From assembly GCA_020086605.1 (NCBI GenBank), contig JACBWW010000069.1, positions 967,806 through 1,031,805 of the forward strand: a stretch of 64,000 nt of DNA, read 5' to 3'. A program made the translations under genes and the position numbers. The notes beneath the pieces are model-generated. The model saw only the letters and a list, made by a program, of their open reading frames with translations, had not been told where the DNA came from and searched no databases. Numbering within the stretch: position 1 is the stretch's first letter; the number at the start of each line of letters is the position of its first letter. This document shows positions 34,401 through 45,010 of this stretch, in pieces. This DNA comes from Lanius collurio. Taxonomy: Eukaryota > Chordata > Aves > Passeriformes > Laniidae.

Positions 34401-36250
34401 CCTCTGTCTCTGGGTGATTGTGACGCCCTTGCCTTCATGCTCGTGCTGCTCCAAACAACACATTTTCTGAGCACACTGTGTTTGTCTGAAAATACACCAG
34501 GAGGGCTGCCCAATTTGGAAATGACTTGAATTACAAAAAAAGCACAGCTGTCTTTAACAGCTCTCGAAGCTCATGCAACTAGTCTGCAATTTATTGACTA
34601 GGATTAGATGCTTATTGTCTATGACACTTTAAATACCATTACATTGAAGTTTATACAAGAAAGTCCAAGTTTTCAAACTGGAATCTTAGCAATAACAGCT
34701 GGACCATTTGTTTATATGATAGACAGAAAAGAATGACTTCTGTAATCTGTGTATTTGGCTTTAGGATTTTCTACGATATGGGGAGACAGAAACCTACCCC
34801 ATCCCTAACTGAGGATTGTGAGACAGAGCTGAGCAGCACTGGCTAATTTGTCCCTGATGTTGAGACTGCAGCCAAAGCTGGGGTTGAGTCCTTCCCTCAC
34901 ACCTGATGGAGAAGCACTTGAAACCCTCTAGCCCACCTCTGACAGGCAGGGCTAAGTCTCCCGTCTCTCTCCCCCAGGCTGCCCACATTCCGCATTTTGT
35001 TTCTAGCATGAAAGACTTTGTTTTAAATCATAATAGTAACCAGGCTGTAATCACATTATAGCACACATGGAGAACTCGCAAAAAGTCATGTGCTTTGGAT
35101 TTGACATTCTGATTTATGGTTGTGTGCTCCAGTTACACAGCTGCAATCTCATTTTCGACAAAGATGTTTTCTATTTTTCTATTACTTTGCTTCACCCTGT
35201 CTTTATGTCGAAGAAAATGAAAGCCACCAGGTGAAGCCAGCACAAGAGGACAAATGTTTGCATGTTCTGGATCAAAACCATGATCAAATATTTTATGCTC
35301 TCCTTTCATAAACAGCTTTCTATGGGCACATGTGGAGGGAGTGTAGATTCTTCATTTTGAGCCATTTGAAGTTAAAAAAAAAATAAAAATTCCAGACTTT
35401 TATTTATTCAGAAACTAGATCAGCCTATGAAATTCACATCCCAGCCACTTGATCACAGTGACTTCACTGAAGAGGGAAGAGGTTGCAGAATTACTTCTCA
35501 GACAGTCGAACAGCCTCTCTGCTTGCCAGGACCCAAAGCTGCTCCTTGAGTAAATTTTACTCCTGAACAAAGCCCAGCAGAGGTGGCAAAGTCTTTCCTT
35601 GCTAATTAATTGTAGATGCAGTCATTAGCCCTTCCCTCTGTCAGTAACCCATTGGCTTCGCATTCCTAGGAAGAGTAGCAGCATTCCTGCTTAATTAAAA
35701 AAGTGAGCACTTTTGCAGTAAATTGCATTAACATTGGAAAGGGGCCAGAGCTTATGTTTTACATGAACCTGTCTTGTCTAGAGCGGAGTAAAGAAAAGAA
35801 AATGTCATCAACATTCTTTTCACAATTTAAACACTGATGATCTATCTTTAGGGCCAATGCTGGCTGAGCATTACAGAGAGCACGAAACCACCACTGCGTC
35901 CCTCACCAGGGGTAAATTACGCGTTGCAAACTCATAAACCTTCAAGTGTGGCGTAAAATTTTTACTCAGGCCATCATTTTCAGTATGGTTTAGGAAGGGC
36001 CTGGATGGAAAACATATTTCTGGTGGTTCTAGAGCACGTGTTAAGGAGCTGAAAACACACGTCAGTGGAGCCTCCGTGGGTCACACATTGGCCACGAGTC
36101 CTCACTGCAACAAGGTTTTGGCTGTAGACTCCCAGGGCCAAGAGCCCCCGTGGTCTCAACAGTGAGTTATTTTATCTGCTCTGCAAATTCTGTAGGCTCT
36201 AAATAAGTTTCTGTCTTCAGGACAGTGCTACTCCAAGTTAATTACTGAAC
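34401..36250. other. AT-rich, repeat-free block; best candidate for conserved regulatory DNA
   Basis: About 1.85 kb with no CR1, no microsatellite and only short open frames (none over about 75 codons). It is rich in homeodomain-type cores ('gctaattaattgtagatgca' near 35600, 'gcttaattaaaaaagtgagc' near 35690), an 'acgcgtt' and a 'gcgtaaaattttta' near 35915-35965. A 6-bp foldback (agctgt..acagct) containing an E-box CAGCTG lies at 34545-34562. The combination resembles enhancers in gene deserts around developmental genes. Which gene it might serve cannot be told from this window. Confidence 0.4.
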
Positions 36251-36375
36251 ATTGAGCTGGGACTCTGGAGAGTTGGGCCCTGAAATGGGAAGTCAGGGTG
36301 TTGAAAATGCCCCATGGAAAGAAAACTCCAGAAATTCTGTGTACATCAAGAGTACCAGAATTTTTAAAAAATCAC

Positions 36376-36391
36376 TTTTTTTTTTTTTTTT
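36376..36391. repeat. T16 tract followed by CCTAG
   Basis: Sixteen T then 'cctag' gives a near-ideal plus-strand splice acceptor by sequence. No recognisable exon follows, so it is listed as a homopolymer that could act as a cryptic acceptor. Confidence 0.9.
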
Positions 36392-38211
36392 CCTAGACCA
36401 GAAGTTCCCAAATATCAGGGACTCAGCTCAAGCACAGCCTCCATCTGCTTCTGCAGGGACAGGTATCGGTGAAGCTGAGAGGAGACACTGCCCTGAGCCA
36501 TGATCTAAAAGGGACCTCGGTGAAAATATCTGCTGCTCAGTTTTCCATCAGCAATAACTCACCTCTGGGGATAATGAGGCTGTTCAGTACTGGACCTACT
36601 GGGTGGCAAGAAAATGAGGAGTTACAAAACCTTGGATTTTTCAGGTGAAAACTACAGAGTGGGAACTTCCCCTCTTGCTCCACAGAACTGTCATAGGAAA
36701 AAAAATCCAAAATTTGAGAAAGGGAGACTCATTTGTTTATCACTATTGGCTAAATCCTGATATTCTGGCTGTGGTGATAACATGGATCTATTGGTCCATG
36801 TGCCAGATCTGTTGATCCTAAATATTTCTCCTACAGGGCATGAAATGGGCAGGGACACACGGCAGTGTAAGATCTGCTGCCCCTAAGCCAAGCAGAGCAG
36901 GAGACCACCAGGACTTGTTTTCCCAGAGGATCTCTGGGTTACTGTCAGGGCTAACCCACAGCAGAGCGAAGAGCAGAGCAGGTCAGTGGGGCTCTATGAG
37001 TCTGTAAGAGGGTGCTCCTGGATGTGTGGCTGTCCATGTCCCATTCCCAGCTCCACTTCAGTCCCACAGACCCTGAGATGGACGGAGTAGGACTGAGCAG
37101 AATGACTAGAGCAGAAATCCACAGCAGTTCCTCTCCTTCACTCACCCTCCATTTCCGTCCTTGGCACAGCCAGTCAAAATATTTTTGACCAAGAGGTTTT
37201 CCACTGGAAAATGCTGCTCCTTCTGAAATCAAGAAGGAGCTTGTTCAAATGTCAATGACACTCATTGGTCAGGAAAAAGTCAAAACATTGCATTTTGATA
37301 GTGTAGTTCCAATTTGTGACATTTTGACTTTTCTATCATAACACAATCCTGTTCAATTGAGCAGATTATGTAGTTCTACATGTTCAGCTACACTTAACAG
37401 TTGATATAATGTAAAAGTCAAAACAAATTACTTCCTTCAACACAGTCTAACAAAACATCCCCATCCCCTCTTTCAGTATTTTTATCCTGGAGGCAATTGT
37501 GACTTTTAGCTTATAGTTCTAAATGGGAATGATTCTCATTTTACAAAACAATGGAAGCCCTGGCAGAATAGAAATTCCTGCTCCTGGCCAGTATTGAACG
37601 TATGCCTGGTGGTTGGTACTCCAGAATCATCTTTTAAAACTCATTAAGTGATGGAATCAATTAAGGAGTGTCACTGCTGCACTCACAGCCACTTGTCCTT
37701 AGGCCCTAGAGACACTTGATCAACTTAAAAAGTGTTATCTTTTAATTTTGTTGTCAATGCTATGGGTATCTTCACCTGAGCAATTCATCCCAGGATTTTC
37801 TTTATACTGGCTGGGAAAAAAGACCACCTTTCACATGGAATTTTCCTGGCAAAATGTAGGCATTTACTTCAAGCTGAGGAGGATGGATATTCCTCATGGC
37901 CATCCATGCAGCCTAAACCCCATATTGATCAGACCTCTGTTGCCTGTAGAGGAATGTAGGGTGGGTAGCTCAGATGGAAACTTTGATTTGTTGAACCATC
38001 AGGTGAACTCTGTCCCTGGAGCCTCCAGTAAATGCATATTTTATTTTCTCTCCATGATATCTCTGGTTAGTGCCCTTGGGAAATCTTTCACCATGTGCTT
38101 CTTGGGACTGGCCAAAGCTGGAGTGTCTTGGAGTAACACTCATACAGCTGCAGATTAACTAGAAAGGAAAATTTGGAAGCAATTTCAAAACAATTCCCCC
38201 TCCATGTTGGC

Positions 38212-38226
38212 TTTTTTTTTTTTTTT
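38212..38226. repeat. Poly-T tract
   Basis: Fifteen T residues followed by AAAA. No associated element is seen. Confidence 0.9.
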
Positions 38227-38539
38227 AAAACGTTTCCCTTGAGAAATTCTATTCATTTGTTTTACAGTAAAACTCTGAGTACTATTGAAGTTCAAAGCGG
38301 CCTGAGTCTGGTGTGGGGCACTTAAAGATTTCCCTTCACCAGAAAGGCCTTGTTTCTACAACAAAATTCCTCAGAAAAAAATTTCTAACATCACTGAGAC
38401 ATCTCTGAAACTCTACCATTTTTCCACAAACTATGTAAACAAAATCATGAGCTGAAATGATGTTTGTAATTCTCCATGTCACAGACAGCTGTTCAGCCAT
38501 GCACTTGCTAAAGACAGGATTCCAAGCACATGATAATTG

Positions 38540-38578
38540 AAAAAAAAAAACCAACAAAAAAAGAACAAACGCAAAAAC
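38540..38578. repeat. A-rich low-complexity tract
   Basis: An A11 run and an A7 run, then AAC-rich sequence. Confidence 0.8.
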
Positions 38579-41500
38579 TTCTGTGCATTTTTGAGGGGAA
38601 AAAAATGTTTGTGGAAAAATGGCTAAAAATATTTGCCAGGAAAATGGGCCCAACCAGCCCTTGCAAAGTGAAAACATTTGGGGTATTTTGCACAAAACCA
38701 TCTTCCCACTTCCCTTGCCAAGGGTCGGTGCAGGTGCAGAGGGATTTGTCTGGGAAGGGGTGACTCATGGATCCCTTGGGAAAACGAGGCAATCCAGGCC
38801 CTTGCCCTGCAGGTGGGTGGGATGTGGGGGTCAGGCCCTGTGCAGATGGTGGAACAGGATCCATGAGGCCGTTCCAGGCAGCTCTGCTCACCCCTGCCAG
38901 GCAGGGATGGCTCCAGCCTACTCAGGAAGGTTGAGATGTGCCACACGCTCCTGGAGAGAGCCAAGGCTTCCTTGAGCACCTTTACCTGCTCCAGCACGGT
39001 TTAAGAGGACTTTCCCATTAGCTGGTACAAACCCTTGGAGAAAAGATGCATTGGCAAAGATCATAGCAGTGCCGAGCCAGGCAGGGAGCCAGGAATGATA
39101 ACGCACAACCTGGACAGACATTTCTTCCCCAGGCTTCACGGAGCCTGCCTGCCACAGGCAAAGGCTTTGCAGAGCTGCTCCACTCCATACCTTGCAATAA
39201 AGGCCCTGGAAGAGAGATTATGTTTTCACATTGTTTCCCAAATTACTTTAAATGTCAACTTAAAAGGCTTTTAAGGTTTTTATTTCAAACGGAAGTATTA
39301 ACTGGAACTGCCAGGGGCAGTTAGCTTGAGCAAAGCAATACTGTGCATCTTAAACAGGGTAGAAATTTTTATGACCCAAATTCTTCATTTATTATACACA
39401 GATGGTGGGAGAAGGCTGCTGTCCCCAGTGCCCAGCAGTGAAACAGGCCTGACCAAGCTCTCCTACAGACAAATGGTGCTTGCCCAGAGCTCCCTGAATG
39501 CCAAATGATGCTTTTCTTCTCGTTTCTTCTATGGAGGGTGACACAAGGGCTGAGCCTGATTTGTAGGGCTGGTGAAACCCACCACATTCCTGCCTTACTT
39601 TAGGCTGAAGGTGTAGCAGGATGGGGCACAGCACTTCCCATTGCCAAGCACGAGTGTGGGCTCTGGCTGATGCATCCCTGCAGGATGACCACGCTCACCA
39701 ATGGTGGTCACTTTGTGCCATGTGGCTCTGCAGGTGCTCAGAGATGCCCACCTCCCCCTACACTCACACTGGCTCTATCTGGAAGGTCTGTGCAAGAACC
39801 CAGTTAGACCTGGGAGTGAAAACACAGCTCCAGAGTGGCAGCTGGAGCCCTCAGCCTCAGCATAAAAGGTGTTAACAGGAGATGAAAGAGATGGCCATGG
39901 AGAGAAAGGTAAGGAGCCCTTCTCTTCCTTTATTTTGACATCCTGAGGAGGAATCTTTGCCAAAGCAGATTATCAATTAATCATTGAGTCAATGGATCAA
40001 TCACAGGTAGCTCCTGGGAGGGAGAAAGAGTGTGTTTATCAGGCTTATTCTTCTCCTGTTCTCACTGACACCACCTCATCAAAAAGTGTGTCCAACACCT
40101 TAACATTGTTAGAGCTTTGTTCTGCTCACAGCTGCACAGAGAAAACAGGTGAATAAACTCCTCATCTAAGTAATGCAGCAAGTGCAGCAAAAAATCACCC
40201 AAAGTAAGTGTACAGGTCATGGCTTACTTGTGGACAGGTGAGCAATTTTTTATTTACTGACTCAACAGTGTGGTGGCACTTCTTCCAGCCCAGGGGAAGG
40301 GGAAAAACCTCACAGTTGAGCTCTCCGGACATGAGTTCAAAAGGCCTCAAAAACTGCAGTGTGGCCCAGGAAGAAAAGAGGAGACATCAAGTTTGGACCA
40401 TGCAGGAGTATAAATTATGCCAGGGGAAAATGGAAGTGGCCCATGATACATCCTGTGGGAGAAGTAGGAGTTCCAACCATAATTGAATAATTAAGTGGGA
40501 AGAAAATTTGTCCTTGAGCACAGATCTACTGATGCTTTTATGACAGGCAGTGGGCAAGGCCCATCTGAGGAGCATCTTGGTGTTGTGGTCACCAGCTCTG
40601 CCTGGGACCAGTCACTAGGCCTTAGGGAAAGGCAAGAAAACAAATCCAGGAGTGAGATTGCACAAGGAGCAGGAAAGGAGCTGTGGTGAGGAAATAATGC
40701 TCATCCCCTGCAAGAGCCAGGAAGTTACAAAGCCTGTGATTAATTTAATGTGCTGTAAATGCTCTATGACAAACATGGGCATCAGCTGTTCTTCTAATCC
40801 CACTTGGAAATTCCAGACAGCCAGACACCCAGAACATCATACCACAAGCTTTCATTTCCAATCCCAGGATTGTGCCTACCAGCATGACACAAGAAGCTCT
40901 GGGCTCTTTGTGCCCTGAATTTGGTGAAGTATCCACACTTCCACATCTCTCAGGATCCAATTTCTCCCAGTTTTCAGCCTAAACATGTCTGTGACCAACA
41001 TATCAGCTATTCTCATGCTGGTGGTCCCTGGTCAGCCCACAAAGAAGGAGCGGATCCTTGTGTCCCATCTTCACTTCCAAACCACTGCTGTCCAGTCCAG
41101 GGAATGTTTGTGGCTTGCACTTCACCTTGCATTTGTGTGGCCAAGTGTCTGCCACTCCACCAGACTACTTTGGCTGCCTCTTTGGTATTGCTCAGGTTTG
41201 ACAGTATCACACAAAGTTGTGTTACTTTTATTTCTCATTCCTTCAACAGGTTCTTTCAGGTGTCAGGCCAGTCTCCAAAAAGAAAGAATATTTTTCTTTT
41301 ACTCGTTCCTCTGTTGAAGGTACAAGGCATTTCTGGTGTAATCCCCACCCCTTTTTTATTCAAACCCAATATTAAATTGCTTGGGGCCAGATTTGGAACA
41401 TGAGTTCCCCTTGCCAAAGAAGTCAGTTATCTTAATGAATATCTATGATTATATATTGAGTTAGAGCAACACAATCTGTCCTTAACAAAACCCCTTGTAA

Positions 41501-41812
41501 TTTTCACCCTCTTCCATGGTCCCACTCCCCCCTTGCATCAAACTCTGTTCTCAGACCCTCCATAAAAATGAGGTCAGACAATGGGCATGTGGTGGCCATG
41601 AGCATCCTGCCCTCCTTTTGCGAGTTTAGGCATGAGTTTTTCCTTCTCCAGTCCCAGGGCTGGATCCAGTTGATGGATTCATTACCTTTCCTTGCTACTG
41701 AAGCCGCAGTTTCATGTGCTGTTGCTTTTAATACCTTCAGTGTTACCCGTTCACTCAAACACCAGTTATTCCTGGATTCAGCACAGGGCTAAGCAGGCAA
41801 AACTCTCCAGCC

Positions 41813-41872
41813 TGCATTATACAGGTCACAGTAGATGATCTAATGATTCTTCTTGGCCTCAGGGACTCCAAA
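41813..41872 (+). mobile_element. Probable ancient CR1/L3-type LINE 3' relic
   Basis: The words 'attatacaggtcacagtaga', 'tgatctaatgattcttcttg' and 'gcctcagggactcc' resemble the 3' end of old amniote CR1 lineages, which read roughly 'caggtcagactagatgatca..atggtcccttctggcctt'. About sixty bases can be aligned, with many differences and no terminal repeats. It would predate the avian CR1 copies elsewhere in the window. A chance match cannot be excluded at this length. Confidence 0.45.
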
Positions 41873-42756
41873 TGTTAAAAGCATTATATGGCACATCCTT
41901 TAAAAAGCTGGATATTTTTGGCACTGTCCCCTTTCTCAGTGTGAGCTTATCAGCCCTCACAAGCTGAACGCTGTTGAAATTTATTGGTTACTGAACATGA
42001 GCAGAGGGCATCAAGAAATGCTCTAGAGAGAGTTGCAGATGATTCATATGTGGGAAACCTTCCCCCAAGCTGGATTTCTGTGCAGGATGTGGGAAAGGAG
42101 CAGCTCCATGCAAAGGAGCCGTGCTCCAAATAAACAAAAGGAGGCATTTGCCCCATGGTGGGGAAGGGTCCACTGGAAATATTTGCTAACAGGAGCTCTG
42201 GGTGTGAAATTTTACCTGGGATCCCAGAGTGACTGGACAGTTACTTGGAGGAGCACTGCAGTGGAATCATTAGGAAAATGGGTCGCATCAGGCCATGGAA
42301 ATTCTCCAAGGTGGAGGTAGTGGGATTTTTTGGAGAAACACCATATGCACATCTGCCTTTGTGTCTTCTTGCTGTTGGAGACAGAACCTGGGCTGAATGG
42401 ATCATGTTCAGAACATGTTATGCCTAAAATGCAGCCTTGCAGCTGAAAAGGGAACCCAAGACCATCCCAACCACATTCCCACCAAGGTCCTACACCTTTC
42501 TGCAGAAGATGAGAGTCTGTCCATCCACCAACAAATAAATGTCCAGGATTTCTTCTGAAACTGTTGGATTTCCCTTCCCAGGGCACCCACTTTGGGTATA
42601 ACTTCATTGTTAACACCAGCACAAGTCAGAAAATAGAGATTTTTTTTTCCCATGGAGAAAGTGAATAAAATTTTTTAATAGGTATATTTTTATTTTGCTG
42701 AATTTGAATTAGAGAAAGGGGGAAAAATAATATAATTTTAATCAAAAAAATATCAG
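41873..42756. other. Gene-free DNA, no feature recognised
   Basis: Mixed composition turning AT-rich from 42640. A 136-codon minus-strand frame (42212-42622) has no motif. Confidence 0.55.
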
Positions 42757-43175
42757 AGTGCTGGAGCCCCTCTGCTCTGGAGCCAGGCTGGGAGAGCTGG
42801 GGGTGTTCACCTGGAGAGGAGAAGGCTCCAGGGAGAGCTCAGAGCCCCTTGCAGGGCCTGAAGGGGCTCCAGGAGAGCTGGAGAGGGACTGGGGACAAGG
42901 GATGGAGGGACAGCACACAGGGAATGGCTTCCCACTGCCATGGGGAAAAAATGGGATATTGGGAAGGAATTCCTGGTGGTGAGGCCCTGGCACAGGGAGC
43001 CCAGAGCAGCTGTGGCTGCCCCTGGATCCCTGGAAGTGTCCAAGGCCAGGTTGGATGGGGCTTGGAGCAGCCTGGGACAGTGGAAGGTGTCCCTGCCCAT
43101 GGCTGGGGTGGGATTGGATGGTCTCTAAAGATCCCTTCCAACCCAAACCATTCCAAGATTCTACAATTCTACGAT
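42757..43175 (+). mobile_element. CR1 LINE, 3' 420 bases, young subfamily
   Basis: Sense copy beginning 'gtgctggagcccctctgctc', then 'ggctgggagagctggggg', 'gaggagaaggctccaggg', 'ggagagggactggggacaag', 'ggaatggcttcccactgcca', 'gtccaaggccaggttggatg', 'gtccctgcccatggctgg' and 'cccttccaacccaaaccatt'. It ends in three degenerate octamers (ccaagattctacaattctac). It is closely similar to the copy at 44591, which lies in opposite orientation. The left end abuts an A-rich stretch at 42743-42752, which is probably host DNA. Confidence 0.97.
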
Positions 43176-44590
43176 GAGAGGTCTTTTCCAGTGTTTGATG
43201 TTCAGGCAAGCATATTTCCATTTAAATAAATTTTGAAAATAACTTTTCATTTAGGGAAACAAAAAAGAAAAAAAAAAGTTTTATGTTTTTTTTCACCAGC
43301 TCTACTGATCTAATTCCAGGATGGATAATTGTATTCCGACTGATTACTGTAGGACTGGAGCTCCAGTCGGGTAGAACATTCCTTTTATTGGAAAGCATTA
43401 TGTGATGCTGGTTTCCATTAAGGAGGCAACCCCAAGTCTCCACTTTTCTTGCCCTGCTCCTGCAAGAGAAACATTTTCTATAATCCACTGAAAAACATAC
43501 ATGAGAATGGTTTTTAAAACTGATAAATAGTCTGAAAAAATAACGTTTCCTATGCTGGTCGCAGTTATTTTACCTTGCAGAGAGATTTTCCTAAGACTAT
43601 GTTTTGAAATCCTCATCCCTTCTGAGCTGGACAAAAATCTTACAAGTTTACTTAGATCAAAAGTGACTTCTTTTTTTATTCTTTATTTACGTGAATTTCT
43701 ATTAATGGAAAATCAAAGGTTTAATTTAAAAAATACTGTAAATCAATAGCTATATAAACATAAAAGCACAGGGTCTTAGTTAAGAGTTTGTACTTGAATT
43801 GCTTTTTAAAGTCAGTGTGGCAAAATAAAAAAAAAGAATATGCTATGAAAAGGGTTGCAGGATTTATTTTCCATATTTCAAAAGAAAAAAGAGAGGAAAT
43901 AAGCCAAACTGATTTTTTTTTCCGATAAAAACAAAATATATTTTTAAAAGTTTACTTTGTTCCTTACAGAACTGGCCATTTCAAGCCTTTAATTTGTGTA
44001 TTTCAAAAAGTAGTGATTTTGTTAAAATATCCTCCTCATCAGAAGAATGAAACCAAATTATTTCTGTCCACAAGCAGAGCACAGGTCTGACTGTTCTGTG
44101 TTACAGATTGATCTTAATGAGCAAATAATGGCTATGAAGGACCACATCAGGCACCAAAGTGAGTAACCATTTGCAAAACTGCCTGTTAAATTTTTATTAA
44201 CCCTTTATAAACTTCAGATAGGATGTGTGACCAACATAACTTGTCTTTTCCTTCCATAAACCTCGGTGCACTTTATGGGTTGTGATCAGTGCCCTGGGGG
44301 AAGCTCAGTGATTCAACTCTTTCTACTAGGAAGTGAAAACCCTGCAGGTGAAAGCAACTCAGTGGGAAAAATGGAGTTATCTCCATGGCAGGTTTGTCAG
44401 AGGTATTCAAAGACCAGAGACTTTGAAATCACTCAGGTATCACTCAGATATCACCTCTAGATGAAGGTATTGATGTTTTCTGTTAAGCATTTTTTGCTCT
44501 GCCAACAAACAGGAGCTTAATCCCATTGCAGTTAATCCCTTAAGTCTCAGTGCCAAACAAATCAGAGGAATAGAGACACAAACAAGAGAA
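43176..44590. other. AT-rich spacer between inverted CR1 copies
   Basis: Strongly AT-rich from 43176 to about 44260, with an A/T foldback at 43262-43300 (A10 then T8) and several A or T runs. No repeat family or gene is recognised. The texture resembles the blocks at 26931 and 34401. Confidence 0.5.
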
Positions 44591-45010
44591 AGGTTTGGGT
44601 TGGAAGGGAACATAGAGATAATCTTGTTCCACCCCTGCCATGGGCAGGGACACCTCCCACTGCCCCAGGCTGCTCCAAGCCCCACCCAGCCTGGCCTTGG
44701 GCACTTCCAGGGATCCAGGGAGCACCACAGCTTCTCTGGGCACCCTGTGCCAGGGCCTGCCCACCCTCCCAGGGAACAATTCCTGCCCAATATCCCATCT
44801 ATCCCTGCCCTCTGGCACTGGGAAGCCATTCCCTGTGTCCTGTCCCTCCATCCCTTGTCCCCAGTCCCTCTCCAGCTTTCCTGGAGCCCCTTCAGGCCCT
44901 GCAAGGGATTCTGAGCTCTCCCTGGATCCTTCTCTTCTTCAGGTGAGCACCCCCAGCTCTCCCAGCCTGGCTCCAGAGCAGAGGGGCTCCAGCCCTTGGA
45001 GCACCTCCAT
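44591..45010 (-). mobile_element. CR1 LINE, 3' 420 bases, young subfamily
   Basis: The antisense counterpart of the copy at 42757. Its landmarks are 'aggtttgggttggaaggg', 'ccatgggcagggacacctcc', 'ctggccttgggcacttcc', 'ccctgtgtcctgtccctcca', 'cttgtccccagtccctctcc', 'ctcccagcctggctccagag' and 'cagaggggctccagcccttg'. The terminal octamers are missing: the element stops inside 'ggtttgggttgg' next to 'aacaagagaa'. It overlaps a 222-codon minus-strand open frame (44440-45108), which is just the non-coding CR1 tail read in a stop-poor frame. Confidence 0.97.

Larger units (their letters stand above)
36251..41812. other. Gene-free DNA with A/T tracts
   Basis: Includes the T tract at 36376, the T tract at 38212 and the A-rich run at 38540. 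A cluster of gtcaaaa/ttttgac words lies at 37173-37423. Frames of 136 codons (37748-38158) and 160 codons (40921-41403), both on plus, show no family signature. No transposon is recognised until 41813. Confidence 0.5.

Noticed and set aside
40921..41403. 160-codon plus-strand frame considered as a retroviral or retrogene relic
   Set aside because: I looked for reverse-transcriptase, integrase, protease and gag motifs and found none; no LTR pair or primer-binding site flanks it.
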